A stretch of 64,000 bases of DNA, taken from assembly GCA_023374025.1 (NCBI GenBank), contig SIJG01000028.1:606116-670115 (forward strand). Direction: 5' to 3'. The stretch comes from Heterodera schachtii (lineage: Eukaryota; Nematoda; Chromadorea; Rhabditida; Heteroderidae). Positions 22,750-34,751 of the stretch are shown piece by piece (position 1 is the first letter of the stretch; every line of letters begins with the position of its first letter). The translations under genes and the position numbers were made by a program. The notes under the pieces are model-generated. The model was not told where the DNA came from and searched no databases. It saw only the letters and a list, made by a program, of their open reading frames with translations.

Positions 22750-23710
22750 GTGGATTTTTTGATATCAAAAATTATTTTGTTTAAGCAATTAATAAAGTTT
22801 TAAAAAGTTCTTTTTCTTTTTGAATGCTAAGTTTTATCAACAGCAAAAAAATAAAAGAAACAAAAATTTGAAACAAATTTAAAAAGTAACAATATTTTTT
22901 CTACCAAAAAGAGTTTACAATAGAATGTAAAGCCAAGTAAAAGAAAATGTACAACACAAATTTGGAATCCCAAAGAAAAGTTTCCCGCCACCCCCCCTCC
23001 CCCCGAAATTATATTTAGTTTTTTTTTGATCTAGTTTTGGTAACTAATATGGATTTAGGTTTTTTTCGACTCCCCCCCCCCCCCCCCCCCCTCCTCCCCT
23101 CCCCCGGTTCCCTTTCATTCGGCGCAAAAGCAATGAAAAAAAAAAATAGAAAAACGATTCTTATGTGTTAAAAACTTAGTTTAATTTAGAACAATTAATT
23201 TTGGTTTTTTTTTTTTGCTGTCCTAAAAAAAGGTTTCCTAAAGTGCCGTGGCGCCGAATTGTGCCGTCTTTCGTCCCCTCCCCCTTCTTTTGATATCCAA
23301 AATAATTTTGTTTGTGCATCAACAAAATTTTAAAGTTTTTTTTTGTTGAATGCTAAGTTTATCAACAGAAAAAATCTTAGAGAGAAAAAATTTGAAAAAA
23401 TAAAAAAGTGACAATAATTTTTTTTACCAAAAAGAGTTTACAATAGAATGTAAAGCCAAGTAAAAGAAAATGTACAACACAAATTTGTAATCCCAAGAAA
23501 AGTTTTCCGCCACCCCCCCCCCCCTCCCTCCTCCTCCCCTCCCCCGGTTCCCTTTCAATTCGGCGCAAAGAAATGTAAAAAAAAAAAAAAAAAATTAGGA
23601 AAGCGACTCTTAGCCGCTAAAATTAATTTAAATCTAAAATCATTTTTGGGTTTTTGCTTTCCTAAAGTGCCGTGGCGCCGAATTGTGCCGTCTTTCGTCC
23701 CCTCCCCCTA
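22750..23710. repeat. Tandem duplication of about 0.5 kb with long C-tracts
   Basis: Unit 1 (about 22757-23284) and unit 2 (about 23288-23703) share, in order, TTTGATATC, GAATGCTAAGTTT, AGAGTTTACAATAGAATGTA, AAGTTTTCCGCCACCCC, CCTCCCCCGGTTCCCTTTCA, and end with GTGCCGTGGCGCCGAATTGT. Unit 1 carries an extra C-run at about 23072-23091. No gene seen. The region lies between two minus-strand loci. Confidence 0.85.
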
Positions 23711-23761
23711 ATAATGAAATGTGAAATGTTCCGTTCCGTTTTCGCCTTCCTTTTCATCAAT

Positions 23762-24474
23762 TTATGCTTCGTTCTTCGTTTTCTCTTCATAATGTTTCTT
23801 CAGTTTTTCCAACATTTCGCCACAACTTTTTGGCAAATTTCGCAATTTCTTCGTTTCTTTTTTGAATTGTCTTTCCAACTCATCTATTTTTTTTCTGGTA
23901 ATTCTCTTTTTTTCTCTTTCTTTTTCTAATTTTTTTAGCTCTTCTTTTGCCTTTTCTAACTCCTCTATTTTTTTTGTGACCAATTCCTCCAATTCATCAA
24001 ATTTCTTTCCAATTTCAAATGCATCCTTTTCTTCCTTTTTCATCAGTGCCTCAATTTTTGATATCGTTTCCCTCGTAAAACAATAAATGTAGTTTATCAT
24101 TGTTTTCAAATTTTCTTCCCTATATGTGATCTCTTCTAACAACTCATTTTTGGCCAATAAATCCACAGTATGTTCATAAATATCTATACAATAATTTATA
24201 AAACAATTGGTGAGTCAATAATTAATCATTCTCGAGTTGTTAATTACAAATGGCAAATTTTCGAAATTTAATGGAATTTGTTTAAAAAAAAATTTCAGCA
24301 TTGTTTGTTTAATGCAGGGTTTCTATCAGGGGTGGGACAACTCTCGCCTCTCGCCAATTACGGTTTTACGCCATTAATTAATAATTACCTTTTTTTCGAT
24401 TAAATTCAAAATGTATGACTAAGTCATAACGAACATCGTTCAAAAGTGCAATTTTGATTTCTTCTTCTTTTTTT
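23762..24474 (-). CDS. Coiled-coil protein, 3' exons
   Basis: Exons 24474-24389 and 24183-23762 join in phase and end with a TGA/TAA-type stop after KTKNEA. The last exon is a long charged coiled coil rich in EELEK, KKIEELEK and LERQFKKE. The first visible exon begins KKEEEIKIALLND after acceptor ATTTCATTTAG. The 5' end was not found; the phase (2) does not fit the last exon of the gene at 25078-26553, so it is treated as separate. Function not recognisable. Confidence 0.55.
24335..24362. mobile_element. Isolated terminus of the CAGGGGTGGGACAAC hAT-like family
   Basis: CAGGGGTGGGACAACTCTCG followed by CCTCTCGCC matches the termini of the complete element at 55277-57047. Only this end is seen, so it is a fragment or a very diverged copy. 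Confidence 0.4.
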
Positions 24475-25077
24475 CTAAATGAAATGAATGAATATGTAAA
24501 TATGCTTTTTTGTTTTTATTTTTACAGTAATTGTTAAATTTTCGATCGTATCGCAATCAGCGAAGAACGGAACTTTGGCTTCGAAGAGCTCGAGTTTTTT
24601 CCACTTAGAACTTCGAGATTCGGTCTCGGTAAGTTACCCGAAGTTTCGGGAAAACCAACCACCCACTAATGTGGGCACGTGACTAAAATGGCCGAATTTT
24701 CTGTTTCAAAAAGTGGAAAAGGTCAATTTGAACTGATTTTTATTGTTTAAAAAAAATCTGCCAAAAAAATTTGTGAGCATTTTCTCGTCATTTTTTTGTT
24801 TAATGAAAAACTTCATAAATACTAAGTAAACACTTCAGCTTCGGAAACATTCATAGGTGAAAAATGGTTATACCGTACTTACCTTACTTCTTCGATTATA
24901 GCCCCCGGGTGCTTTAAAGGGGGGCTTTATTCGAGAGTGGGGTTCTAATCGAGAGTGGGTATATAATCGAAGAAATACGGTAATTATTCTGTTAATACAA
25001 TTTAATGCTTATATTTTTAATTAAATTTTACTCAGGAGTATATTCTAAAATAAATCGATTCAAAAAATAATCATCAA
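24475..25077. other. Intergenic region with hairpin mini-element
   Basis: No supported exon. It contains a GC-richer stretch (24540-24690) and hairpin element H3 (24873-24980), with inverted CCGTACTT/AAATACGG ends and a CCCCCGGG hairpin. Confidence 0.5.
24873..24980. mobile_element. Hairpin mini-element H3
   Basis: Inverted ends around TA, a TTCTTCGATTATA/TATAATCGAAGAA inner stem, and a CCCCCGGGTG/AAAGGGGGG loop. Same group as H1, H2 and H4. Confidence 0.65.
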
Positions 25078-26553
25078 CTATTTAAAACAAATAATTTTGT
25101 TTATGGTAAAGAAAACTTGCAATTTCTCGCAAAAGTACGCAAAGTCTTTATCCTCGACTAATTTTTGATTCTGTGGATCAATGCCCTGGTCGACCATCAT
25201 TTTCATGAATTTTTTTGAGATATTTTGTAACAATTTCACAAATTTACAGCTTCGGATGACTGGCCAATTTTGATTCCGTTTAATGTGATTTTCCCTTTTG
25301 ATTTGGTCTACCAAATTCACGGCAATTTCGGGAATTACAAAATCGGACGACATACAACGATGTTTATCAATGGCATCGTAAATTTTTCTAAGCATTTTTG
25401 TCGTTTCATAAATTGAAAATTTTTGTTCATTTATTCTCTTTAGCATTTTAAAACTCTCTAAAATTTTGCATTAAAATAAATTTAAATTCATCCAAAACCT
25501 CGTGAAGCGGCTAAAGCTTCATCATTTTCTTGGTTTAGTTTTCTATATATTTCAACGCCAAGACTGCTGCTGCTGCTGCCTTCGTTTTGTTTTATATTTT
25601 TGATTTCCATCCAATAATCAAAAATACTAAAATTTATTTAAAAAAAAAAACATATTTAATAATTTAAATATTCACTAAATTTGCTGAAGTTTTGGCTACT
25701 TAAAGTCGTGATTTGATTCCAATTATTACCTGAAATTGTTTGCCCATTCTGGCAAATTAAATTTGCCCAAAACAGCCAAAAATTTATGAATCTTTCCTCC
25801 TTCTTTTTTGCCATCTTCTTCTTTAATTGTGCCGTCCTCTTTTTTGCCGTGAACGATCGCTTCGAGTCGAACGGCAAAAGAAAATAACAAATTGAACAAT
25901 TGAGCTTCAACAAAGGATTTAATTTTGATAAATTTGTTTTGCTCCTCAAATTGGTTTAATAATTTTTTCAAATTTTCATCCAATTTGTTGTTCAAAATTT
26001 TTTTGATTGCCTTTTTAAAATTCAATTCTTCGCCGCTTTTGACTATTTTTGCCAATTCATACATTTTGTCCAGCAATAAATTGGCATCATTCAAACCAAT
26101 TTGCAATTTTCCATTTTTTTCACTTTTCATAATATTTCTCCCGAAATTGTCGACAACCAAAATTAAAAAATCGTAAAATTTGGCATAATTTCCCTTTTGC
26201 TCTATCACAATATTCCGCTGAATTTCATATTGCTCAATGTTTTGTTCGCTTATTTGCTTTATTTCCGCCAATTTCACACAAAATTCCTCAATTTTTTTCT
26301 TTGGCATTACTTCCAATTCAATGCCAATTATTTTCTTTTTTTCCACTTTTAATTCCAATCCATCGAATTGAGCCCTAATCGTTCTCATCCCTTCTTCGTA
26401 TTCGTCACTTTCCAAATATTCGATCAATTCTTGTTTTTTGTGCTTTTTATTTTTTATTATTTCACTTATTTGGTCAATTTTCGGGATTATTTCTATAAAA
26501 GCAAGTAAGAAAACTATTAAAAAAATCATAAACAAATCGACTGTTCTCGCCAT
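25078..26553 (-). CDS. Predicted secreted or membrane-anchored helical protein
   Basis: Three exons: 26553-25730, 25626-25499 and 25457-25078; 1332 nt, 443 aa, all in phase. The N-terminus MARTVDLFMIFLIVFLLAFI is a strong signal peptide or signal anchor. The rest is Lys/Glu-rich and helical (KKHKKQELIEYLES, KKKIEEFCVKLAEIKQ), with a Gly/Lys-rich segment near residue 255 and a QNEGSSSS linker in exon 2. The ATG at 26553 is chosen because it starts the hydrophobic stretch. No known domain. It belongs with the other long helical secreted proteins of this window by general character only. Confidence 0.65.
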
Positions 26554-26744
26554 ATCCAATAATGGTATACTTTCATACTCACTTTTCGGGTGATAGTTCG
26601 GGTTTCCCTTGTTTTTTTATATCCTAGCGAAAAAATATTGCGCTTTAAAAATTCGGGTCTTAAAATTAGCTACTAAAATTGAAGAAAGAACAGTTAAAAA
26701 ATTCTTATTTCATAAAGATTGGATTTATGGTATCTTCAAATAGG

Positions 26745-26940
26745 GAACCACCCGGTTCGCCGCGGCCACTTCGCCGCGGCCGGTTCGCTGCGGGTTTTTC
26801 GCCGCGGGGTTTTTTTGCCGCCGGCTTTTTCGCCGCGGCCGATTCGCTGCGGGTTTTTCGCCGCGAGGTTTTTTCGCCGCCGGCTTTTTCGCCGCGGCCG
26901 ATTCGCCGCCCGTAAAATAATGTCCTTTTCGCCACCATAA
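26745..26940. repeat. GC-rich TTCGCCGCGG repeat array, left arm
   Basis: Repeats of (G)TTTTTCGCCGCGGC with variants, very GC-rich in an AT-rich contig. The array is inverted relative to 27670-27812, and the inner ends match (TTATGGTGGCGAAAAGGACA in reverse complement against TTATGGCGGCGAAAAGGACA). The pair brackets about 730 bp. Open frames here are products of the low-complexity sequence. Confidence 0.85.
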
Positions 26941-27669
26941 TTATTTTTCAAAAATTTGTTATAAATAGGAATGATATTTTTAGGCTCTAAAAACCGCCAA
27001 AATAGGTAGGCCTTAGGACTCTAAAAAAGCCCGAAAATAGGCACTAAAAAATGGAAAATAAGCGCTAAAAAGTCTCAAACTTAGGGGTGTAAAATGTCAA
27101 AATGTATTCAAAAAAGTAAAAAAATTAGGCCAAATCAGTATTGAGATAAATAATTTTTAACGCACAAATTCTTATTAAGAAAATAAATAAATAAATTTTG
27201 GAGATGAATTTTTAAAAAATTTTTCATTTCGTAGGGGTGTATTTTTGAAAATTTTCGGGTCGATTCTTAGTGGGTGCATTTTTTGAAAAAAGTTTTAGGT
27301 CGATTCTTAGGGGTTTATTTTTCGTTTTTTATTGCAATTTTGTTAATAATTTTGGGCAAAACGCCAAAATAGGCAAAAATAGGTTCTTTCAAATTTTTTA
27401 GGCTTTTTAGGCTCTAAAAATAAAAGCCGAAAAAATAGGCACTAATAACTCGAAAAGTAGCTTAACAACAGCCCAAAAAAAACATGTTTTTCGTGCGTTT
27501 CAGGCCACGGGGAGCTCAGGAAAAAAATAGGCTTTTGCCTAAAAATCGTATCCCTAATTCTCACCAGCTTCAAAAATAATCAACCATACGAAGACTCCAA
27601 ACAAATTCAGCAATCGTACCACAATTTAGCGGTTTTTAACATAATTGCAAAAATTTTTTGAGTTTTTTT
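26941..27669. mobile_element. Dispersed repeat between GC-rich inverted arms
   Basis: Contains AGGCACTAAAAA, TAGGGGTGT and GATTCTTAGGGG blocks, an inverted relative of 3715-4055, ending AAAATCGTATCCCTAATTC. With both arms it may be one composite foldback element (26745-27812). No exon found. Confidence 0.55.
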
Positions 27670-27812
27670 AAATTATGGCGGCGAAAAGGACATTTTTCTA
27701 CGGGCGGCAAACTGGCCGCGGCGAAAAAATCCGCGGAGAAAAAACCCTGCGGCGAAAAACCCGCGGCGAACCGGCCGCGGCGAAGTGTCCGCGGCGAACC
27801 GACCCCGACCCT
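27670..27812. repeat. GC-rich CGCGGCGAA repeat array, right arm
   Basis: Repeats of GCCGCGGCGAAAAA, the inverted partner of 26745-26940. It lies in the intron (or 3' flank) just beyond the donor of the exon ending at 27840. Confidence 0.85.
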
Positions 27813-27839
27813 TCAAATATCCCTTGTCAAAACGTTTAC

Positions 27840-29559
27840 CTTTCCAAATGTTCCATTCAATTTGAATTGCTTCATCGAAGTGCAGCAAATAAATTCTTTC
27901 TTCCCCCTTTTCTTCATTTTCCTCTGTTCTCCCTTTTTTGCCATTACAATTTTGCCAAAAAAAAAATCATCAAAATATTCATGTTCCATTTTTACAATTC
28001 TAGAAAGCCTTGCTGAGTTAAGTTCGCCAAAATATTCGTCAAGCAAAGCATAATTGGCCATTCGTCGCATTAAATTGCTCGTAAAAATGCTAAAAACGCA
28101 CTGGTCTCTCATGCTCAATTTAATTTCATAGTTTTCTCTTTCTGAGATTTCTTTCAAATCATTTTGGCCCCAATTTTTCAGCCGAATTAGCAATTGGTGC
28201 GCAATTCGGCGATATTTGACCGGGTCTTGGCCAATGTTTTCAATGGTTAGCCCATTCTCAGCCAAAAAGCGTTTCTCGAACAGATTTCTTGGGTAGGAAG
28301 CCATTTTTTCAAGCAAATAATTGTCATAATTTCTGTTTGCGTTCCTACCGGTCACCTTTCTAAGCAGCGCATAATGTACAAAAGAAGCAAATTCAATCAC
28401 ATCACTCGCAGTCATTTGAATGTTTAAAGCGCTGAGAAGTGCAAAATCTTTGTCTGAAAATAATTGAAAATGCATACAAACCGACATGGTAAAGCAAAAT
28501 AGTTAAACCAGGGATGGTACTCAAAATTTTCAAAAGGCTCAATGTGCTGGCAAAAACCTTCCTCATTTGGGGTAAAAAAATCTAATTTTTAAGAAATTTA
28601 TTCCGAGAAAAAAAAGTAAAAATGACCAAATATTGCAGGATGCCGAAAAGCGCCGCCTGGTAAATTTTGAAAAAAATAAAATAAATTTAACGGATTTTGA
28701 CCAATAAAAACAATTTTTGAGACTTTTTCCTAAAAGTCATAAAATCCTCAAAGCATCATTTTTTTAAACTTAGATTCATCGGTTTCTCAAAAACCCAAAA
28801 TGAGGCTAAAGTCTCACAGTTGGTATTTCTTTAAAATTTTTTTGGTTTTCTATCGTTTCATTCCAAAAAAAAATTACGAATTTGAAGACGACGCCCAGTC
28901 AATCCACTTTTTGCATCTTCTTCATTTTGCTTTTCCAACAAAATCTTTTCAATATTCAATTGCTCTATTTTTCTCTCCATTTCTGATACAATGGCAAATG
29001 GCAGAAAACTTAAATAAATAACAAAAAATTATAACTCAAATTCCAGACTGTTTTTTAAGATTAGGAAATATTTTAAGATTATAAAATTTTAAATTTATTT
29101 CCGATTACTCTTTTTCATTTCCGATGAATTTTTTGTCTGCCACGCATTCGTAAGCCGTTAAAAACATGCGCGTGAAGCTGCTTTCACTGCTGGACGATTG
29201 TTGCCAATTTCGGCACTTAACAATGCGGCGAGTGCGAAAAGCATTTTCAAAAAATGGAATTTTTGCTTACCCAATTTATGAAAATTCTCTTCCAATGAAT
29301 GCCAATTTACATTCAGCTCTTTTTGTGGCATTTCAACGGACAAAGATGCTTTTTCCATGTCTTTTTTGGCAACGCATGTGTAATGTCCGGCAAAAGTGCC
29401 GTTCTCAACGACAATTTGCTGCGCAACTTGGCCAACCCATTGCTGCAACATTTGTGCATTGGCCAATGGCAATCTGATCACAGAGCAGGAAGTTGATCCG
29501 ATTGGAGATGATGGCAGACCAATGATAAGCGAATTGAACAGCTCCGATGGCGTTAAACA
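27840..29559 (-). CDS. Unrecognised helical protein, partial gene
   Basis: Exons 29559-29271, 28982-28878 and 28453-27840 join in phase with good donors (GTAAGC, GTAATT, GTAAAC). The first has acceptor AATTCAG; an ATG at 29613 read through would give a start without a signal peptide. The 3' continuation after 27840 was not found and may be interrupted by the GC-rich repeat. The protein is helical with many aromatic/Arg pairs (QLLIRLKNWG, NLMRRMANYALLDEYFG). If the first donor is not used, the frame stops at 29158. No known domain; general composition resembles the N-terminal part of the large 5392-19226 gene. Confidence 0.55.
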
Positions 29560-29613
29560 CTGAATTTGAGGGGAAAATTTAAATGAGTTCAAATGGGATT
29601 TAAATTTATTCAT

Positions 29614-31090
29614 TCATTCATTTTCCTAAATAATCTCTGCGCATTGAAATAGTTAAATATTTAAATAATTCTTATAATATTTAAATAATTCTTTTAATAG
29701 GTAAATATTTAAAAATTCTTTTAATACCTAAATATTAAAAAAAATTTTAATAGGTAAATATTTAAATAATTCTTTTATTTGTTACTTTAATCTCAATAAA
29801 CACTGATGAGAATAGAAGCAGGAATACCAGAAGCAACATTTAAGCTAAACTAATAATAAGAAGATTAATGTAAATGTACAAAAGAAATTCGTGGCATGCT
29901 TTAGAGAACGGCACGACATAATTTATACATCAGTAATTTTTGAAAGTTCTATTAATGCTTTAAAAATGAAATGCAATCACAGATATAATTTGAATAATGA
30001 GGGATTTTCGGATGAAAAGCACTAAAAAAACTTTAACAGAATTATTTAAGAATTAAAATTTAACGGTAAAAGCTGAAAAGTTGTTTATATTTTTTAAAGT
30101 TTTACCCTTTTTCAAGAAAATTGACCCTTACCCAAACTTTTTTACAAAAAATTTTTTGCCCTGGATTCTAGGTGCTGTAAAAAATAGGGGGGAAATCCTT
30201 TCTTTTTTTGTGTTTCGGGCAAAAGTTTCATATATTATAATCATTTTTATCGAAATTTTATCAAAAATTGAAAAATATTTTTGTAAAAGCTAAAGATATT
30301 TAAATTTATTTGTTAAAGCTCTAAGAATGAAATGAAAAATAATGTGAATTTTTGAGAAATTTATCCACAAACAATGAACGAATTAATTGTTGAAGAATGT
30401 GACTTTCAATGTGATTTCTTTTTTTCTTTCTTTCTTCTTTTGTTGCCATTGATTTTAATTGAGAAATTAATTTATTTTATTACTTAAAATAAGCATTGAA
30501 AGGCAATTGCTATAAATTTTTTTGTATAGAAAATGAATTAATTATTAATGAATTGAACATTAATATTTATTGACATATGTCAAGCATTGAATTTCCCGTT
30601 GAATTTATAGAAAGGGCATATTTAAATTTTTATTAATGACATTTTTACGATTTATTACAAATAAGTTATAATAATTAATTTATTACTTAAATTTTTATTA
30701 AGAACATTTTACGATTTAGTAATAATTTATTACTTAAATTTTTATTAAGAACATTTTTACGATTTATTACATAATAAGTAGAGCTCGGATTTTTAGGTTT
30801 TAATTTACTGATAGTACTTGATGAGAGAAGCACGAAAAACACATTTTCTCCGAATAATTTTTGATTTAGAGCGACTTATTAGCACCTAAAAAACTTAAAA
30901 CGGGCGGGTTAGCACCTATTTTGGCATTTTCGGTCTTTAGCACCTATTTTGGCCTTTTTCCAGAAATTTCTAGCAAAAATGCAATAAAAACGAAAAATAC
31001 ACCCTCTAAGAATTGGTCCCAAAAAATTTAAAAAAACCCCCTAAAAATTGATCAGAATTTCAGAAAATATTCCCCTAAGAAATGAAAAAT
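29614..31090. other. AT-rich region with short tandem repeats and a dispersed repeat
   Basis: 29650-29785 holds about five copies of a TAAATATTTAAATAATTCTT unit. 30615-30775 holds three copies of a TTAAATTTTTATTAAGAACA unit. 30780-31090 resembles the dispersed repeat of 3715-4055. No exon supported. Confidence 0.6.
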
Positions 31091-31107
31091 CTTGACAAGT
31101 TTCAATT

Positions 31108-31213
31108 GTACGGGCGAAAATTGATCAAAAATGAGTCACAACGGAGATTATTGCCATTATCAGCTCGATCCTTTACGACATTGATATAGTTTATATTTGG
31201 CGAACAAGGAGCT
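31108..31213 (-). CDS. Unassigned exon-like segment
   Basis: After acceptor AAATTTCAG a frame of about 34 codons with two Cys runs to a stop (PCSPNINYINVVKDRADNG...). No linked exons were found, so it may be chance or a relic. Confidence 0.2.
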
Positions 31214-31319
31214 GAAATTTATCAAATAATTAGAAAAAAAACAATTAAATAATTTTCCATAATTAAAGAAAAATAGAATATTTATTTAAAGTCCGTACAA
31301 CTAAACTCTTTTCGGTATC

Positions 31320-31560
31320 CTTTTCCATTAGCTTTTTTTTCTTCCTTTGCTCCTTTGTCGCTCTTTCCCGTCTCCTTTCTCTGTTTCTCATTTTTCTATT
31401 TTATTTCCGTCTTTCCATGCTTTTTGCCTCTTCCTATGTCTTTTCAATATGTTATTTTCTTTCTTTTTCTCTCTTTTCCTCCTTATCTCTCCTCTTCATC
31501 TCTCACCCTCGCTATATGCTATTTCTATTTTTCTTTATCTCATTCTCGCCTCAGTCCAAC
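31320..31560. repeat. Pyrimidine-rich (TTCTCTC) low-complexity tract
   Basis: About 240 bp of T and C with few purines on the plus strand. Open frames across it are low-complexity. Followed to 32267 by AT-rich sequence with no gene. Confidence 0.7.
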
Positions 31561-32267
31561 AGTGTGTTTGTTGCTTTGAAGGAAAAGCATAAAATCAATT
31601 GAGACCGCTGAAATAAATTCCACCCCTTAGGCGTTCTTACATAATGTGTGTATTATCCCAAAAGCGAAATTAAAATTTGTTCAACAACATTTTTTGTAAA
31701 TAACTTTTTTATAGTTTAGATAATTATTAATTGGAAAGCAATTAAAAATTATTTTATCTTATTTAATCTCAAATCCAATTTACATTTGAATAGTCATGGT
31801 GGCTAGGGCCCATATTTGTAGGACTAAAAAATGCCAATTATGGTCATAAAATGGCTTAAAAACTGCCAAAATCCTACTTAAAACCATCAAAAAAATGCAA
31901 AAAATTTTTTAAATTTCGTATGAAAAAGTTCGTAGATTTTTGAAAATATTTTAATTCAATTATTTGGCAAGTTCAAAATAATTTTTATTGTTATTTTAAT
32001 ATCACAAAATTTTTGCCAATTTTTTTATTGGGTTGTCCAAGTTCAAATATTTTAGCGTTCCTCTTCAATGTGTAAATATATTTATTATATTTTAAATTGT
32101 CAAATTGGTAATCTTTTAATTTACTCTTTCACTTCTTTTTGCACAATCGATTTACAATTTCTTTGTTAATTCGTTGAAGTCATTTGATAATTTGGATGAT
32201 TCATTATCATTCGCTCGTTTATTTCTTTAATTTTTGATTTTATTCTTCATAAAACAATTAACTAAAT

Positions 32268-34751
32268 ATGCACATAAATTCTAAATTAATTATTTATTTA
32301 TCTTTTTTTAGACATTTAAAAATAATTAATGCCTTTGACAAAATGAAAGAAGATTTGAAAAATCAGCAGCAGGTAAATACAAAAAGAAATTGCAAAATTT
32401 CAGAATCTCTTCTTTTCCTAAATTTTCCTCACAAATTAACACATATTTAAATTCCATTAACCTCTTTTTTTCATTTTCTCTAAAACTTTTATCCCCCGGG
32501 GTATTCGGGATACTTGTTAATTGTCAAAAAATGCAAATTTATTTTTTTCAATCTCCATTTCCCCTCGCTTTGACAGATTCTTCAAATCCATCCAAAAAAT
32601 CGATGGAACCCGGAGGATTGTCACAATGAGCTGTTCCTTTTCAAGCCCAATTTTTTGAGGGTTGTTTACCGAGGAACAAAAAAATGTAAAATTAATTAAA
32701 TAGTAATATTTTAACATTTATTTAATTATATCCGATAAGAAATTTTGTTCAGCTTATCGCACAGTCCGTGCTGAGTTTGCGTTGCATCGTGATGGTGGAA
32801 TTAGCTATTTTGAAGTGAAAATTGAATTGTTCCACAAAGGATCGGGGTATTTAGGAACTTTTAATCAATAAATAATTTATTATTATCAAAAATAATTAAT
32901 AATGATGGCGTTTTTTATTGTTTGATATAAATTTTAATGCAAAAAATGTTCTATTTTCTTTCTTCGGGCCCTTAATTCTCCAAAAATCCACAAAGGATCT
33001 GGGTATTTAGGAAATTTTTAACCAATAAATAATTTAATATTATCAAAAATAATTACATTATTAGTGCGTTTTTTATTGTTAATATATATTTTAATCCAAA
33101 AACGTTCTATTTTCTTTCTTCGGGCTCTTAATTCTCCAAAAATCTTCAAATTGTTGAAGTCACTTAAATTTTGGAAAAATTTAAAAACAAAAATTGGTCG
33201 TAGCTGGGCAAAACCGTAATTGGGAAAAAATCATTAAAAATAATTTAAATAAATAACATTTGCCGTCCGTCCCTCGCTTTAGCAACATTGGCATTGGCAT
33301 TGTGCCACGTTCAATGTCATTGGACACATGGGTTGGTCGCTATCCGGAAACTTACGGCTATTTCGATGGCGGCAAAATTTACGGCCACAACACTGGCTTC
33401 TTCGATGGATTTCCCGAGTTTTCAAGCGGTGACATCGTCGGATGTGGCGTCGATTGGGCGACCCATGAGATCATTTACACAAAGAATGGAGAACGATTGA
33501 GTGAGTGTGGGAAACAAAGAGGAAGAGAAAGAGAAAAAGAGGGGGGGGGGAGAAAAGTGAGGTGCTAAGAGAGTAGGAAGAGAGAGAGAGAGAGAGAGAC
33601 GAACAAGAGAGAGAAAAGAAAAAGAGAGTGATTTTTGTTTAAAATATTTTAAAAAATTTAATGATAATTTTTTTTAATTTTTAAACAGTTTTCTATAAAT
33701 TTTCAATAAACAAAATAATTTTAAGTTAGCGAAAAAGCCATTATTTCACATGTTATGTAAAGAAGAGTAGTGATTCGATATTCGAGACCAAAATTCAACA
33801 AAACCGAGACTCGATCCACCCCCGAGACTCGAGAGATAGAGACCGAAAAAATACGAGGCCCGAGATTTTTCAAAAATTTTTGTTCACTTCAAAAGTGATT
33901 AAAACTTTCAATAAATATTTAGTTATGTCAAAAAATGCCATTTTAGATTGTAAGGAAATTAAGATCCGCTGAAAAAATCGTGCTTTTTAATGAGAGAGCT
34001 AAGAAAAAAAAAATTTTTTTTTAACCCTCCCTATCTGACGATTTTAGTAAAATAAAAATAAAAATTACTTGGAGATCAATTATTTCAATAAAATGGTTAA
34101 TTAATTCCATATTTCTTAAATAAAAGGCGTAGCCCAGACCCTTTGGCTTCGGGAGAAACAAATTGAAAATTTTATTGAAAAGCAGATATTTTGTGATTAT
34201 AACTTTTCCTTAAGGAAAATGGATTGATTTTTAAATTCTATATTTTTCATTAAAAAAAAAATCTTTTTTTTCCTTTCGCGAGGGAGCCTATAGCCCCCTC
34301 AGCCCCTCTCCACCCTGCTACGCTCTTGAGTTAATTTCCCACCAGAATTTTTAATTTTGTTTTTCAAGCATTTTCTTCTTCTCTATGAGCATTTTTAACG
34401 GCGATTAAATTCATAAATTTTTTTTTTTGTTGCCGGTGGGGGTGGAAAGCGGCTGTGTTGACAGCCAATGGGAAATTTTGAAATTTTAATGAGTTAAGTT
34501 AATTGATTTAACCCGAAAATTTTGAGACAGAAACCATTAATTAGATTTGAGTCAATATTACTCATCATTTTATTAAATTAAATCAAAAAATCTTTATTCC
34601 AGTAACTTCGAATTTGTACGTGCTCACATCTGATGATCTGTACCCTGCTGTGACATTGGAAAATCCTGGAGATATTGTCGAGGCAAATTTTGGCCCTAAT
34701 TTTTCCTACAATTTTCACAACACCTTTTCAAGCCTTTCATCTGTTGATTAA
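32268..34751 (+). CDS. SPRY-domain protein, SPRYSEC/RBP-1-like
   Basis: Five exons: 32268-32372, 32577-32685, 32753-32846, 33283-33500 and 34603-34751; 675 nt, 224 aa, all in phase. After a short N-terminus with a weak hydrophobic stretch (LIIYLSFF) comes HPKNRWNPEDCHNEL, the signature that precedes the SPRY domain in cyst-nematode SPRYSEC and RBP-1 proteins. SPRY features follow: YFEVKI, IGIGIV, WVGRYPETYGYFDGGKIYG, GDIVGCGVDW, IIYTKNGERL and LYPAVTLENPGDIVEANFG. In Globodera these proteins are secreted effectors, some recognised by plant immune receptors. Secretion of this one is uncertain because the signal peptide is poor; an upstream exon could change that. Confidence 0.84.
32833..33147. 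repeat. Tandem duplication spanning a SPRY-gene splice donor
   Basis: Two units of about 157 bp (32833-32990 and 32991-33147), each starting CCACAAAGGATC and ending TTAATTCTCCAAAAAT. Unit 1 includes the last 14 bases of exon 3 and its GG|GTATTT donor; unit 2 repeats both in the intron. Confidence 0.9.
33760..34340. mobile_element. Diverged inverted copy of the CAAGGGCGTAG MITE in SPRY intron
   Basis: About 34124-34328 starts AAGGCGTAGCCCAGACCCTT (reverse complement of the right end of the 11912/16717 copies) and ends CCTGCTACGCTCTTG. It is the same family in opposite orientation, with degraded termini and no clear target duplication. Upstream (33775-33870) is an unrelated GAGACTCGA-rich stretch. 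Confidence 0.6.

Noticed and set aside
24540..24690. Considered as an inverted-repeat element because of TTCGAAGAGCTCGAG and TTCGAGATTCGG
   Set aside because: The palindromes are short and I found no paired termini or target duplication.
26679..26951. Several overlapping frames rich in Arg/Ala on both strands
   Set aside because: All come from the GC-rich TTCGCCGCGG repeat; frames in all directions are open because the repeat lacks stops.
31320..31600. Hydrophobic Ser/Phe/Leu frames resembling membrane segments
   Set aside because: The DNA is a simple pyrimidine tract; no splice context or conserved motif.
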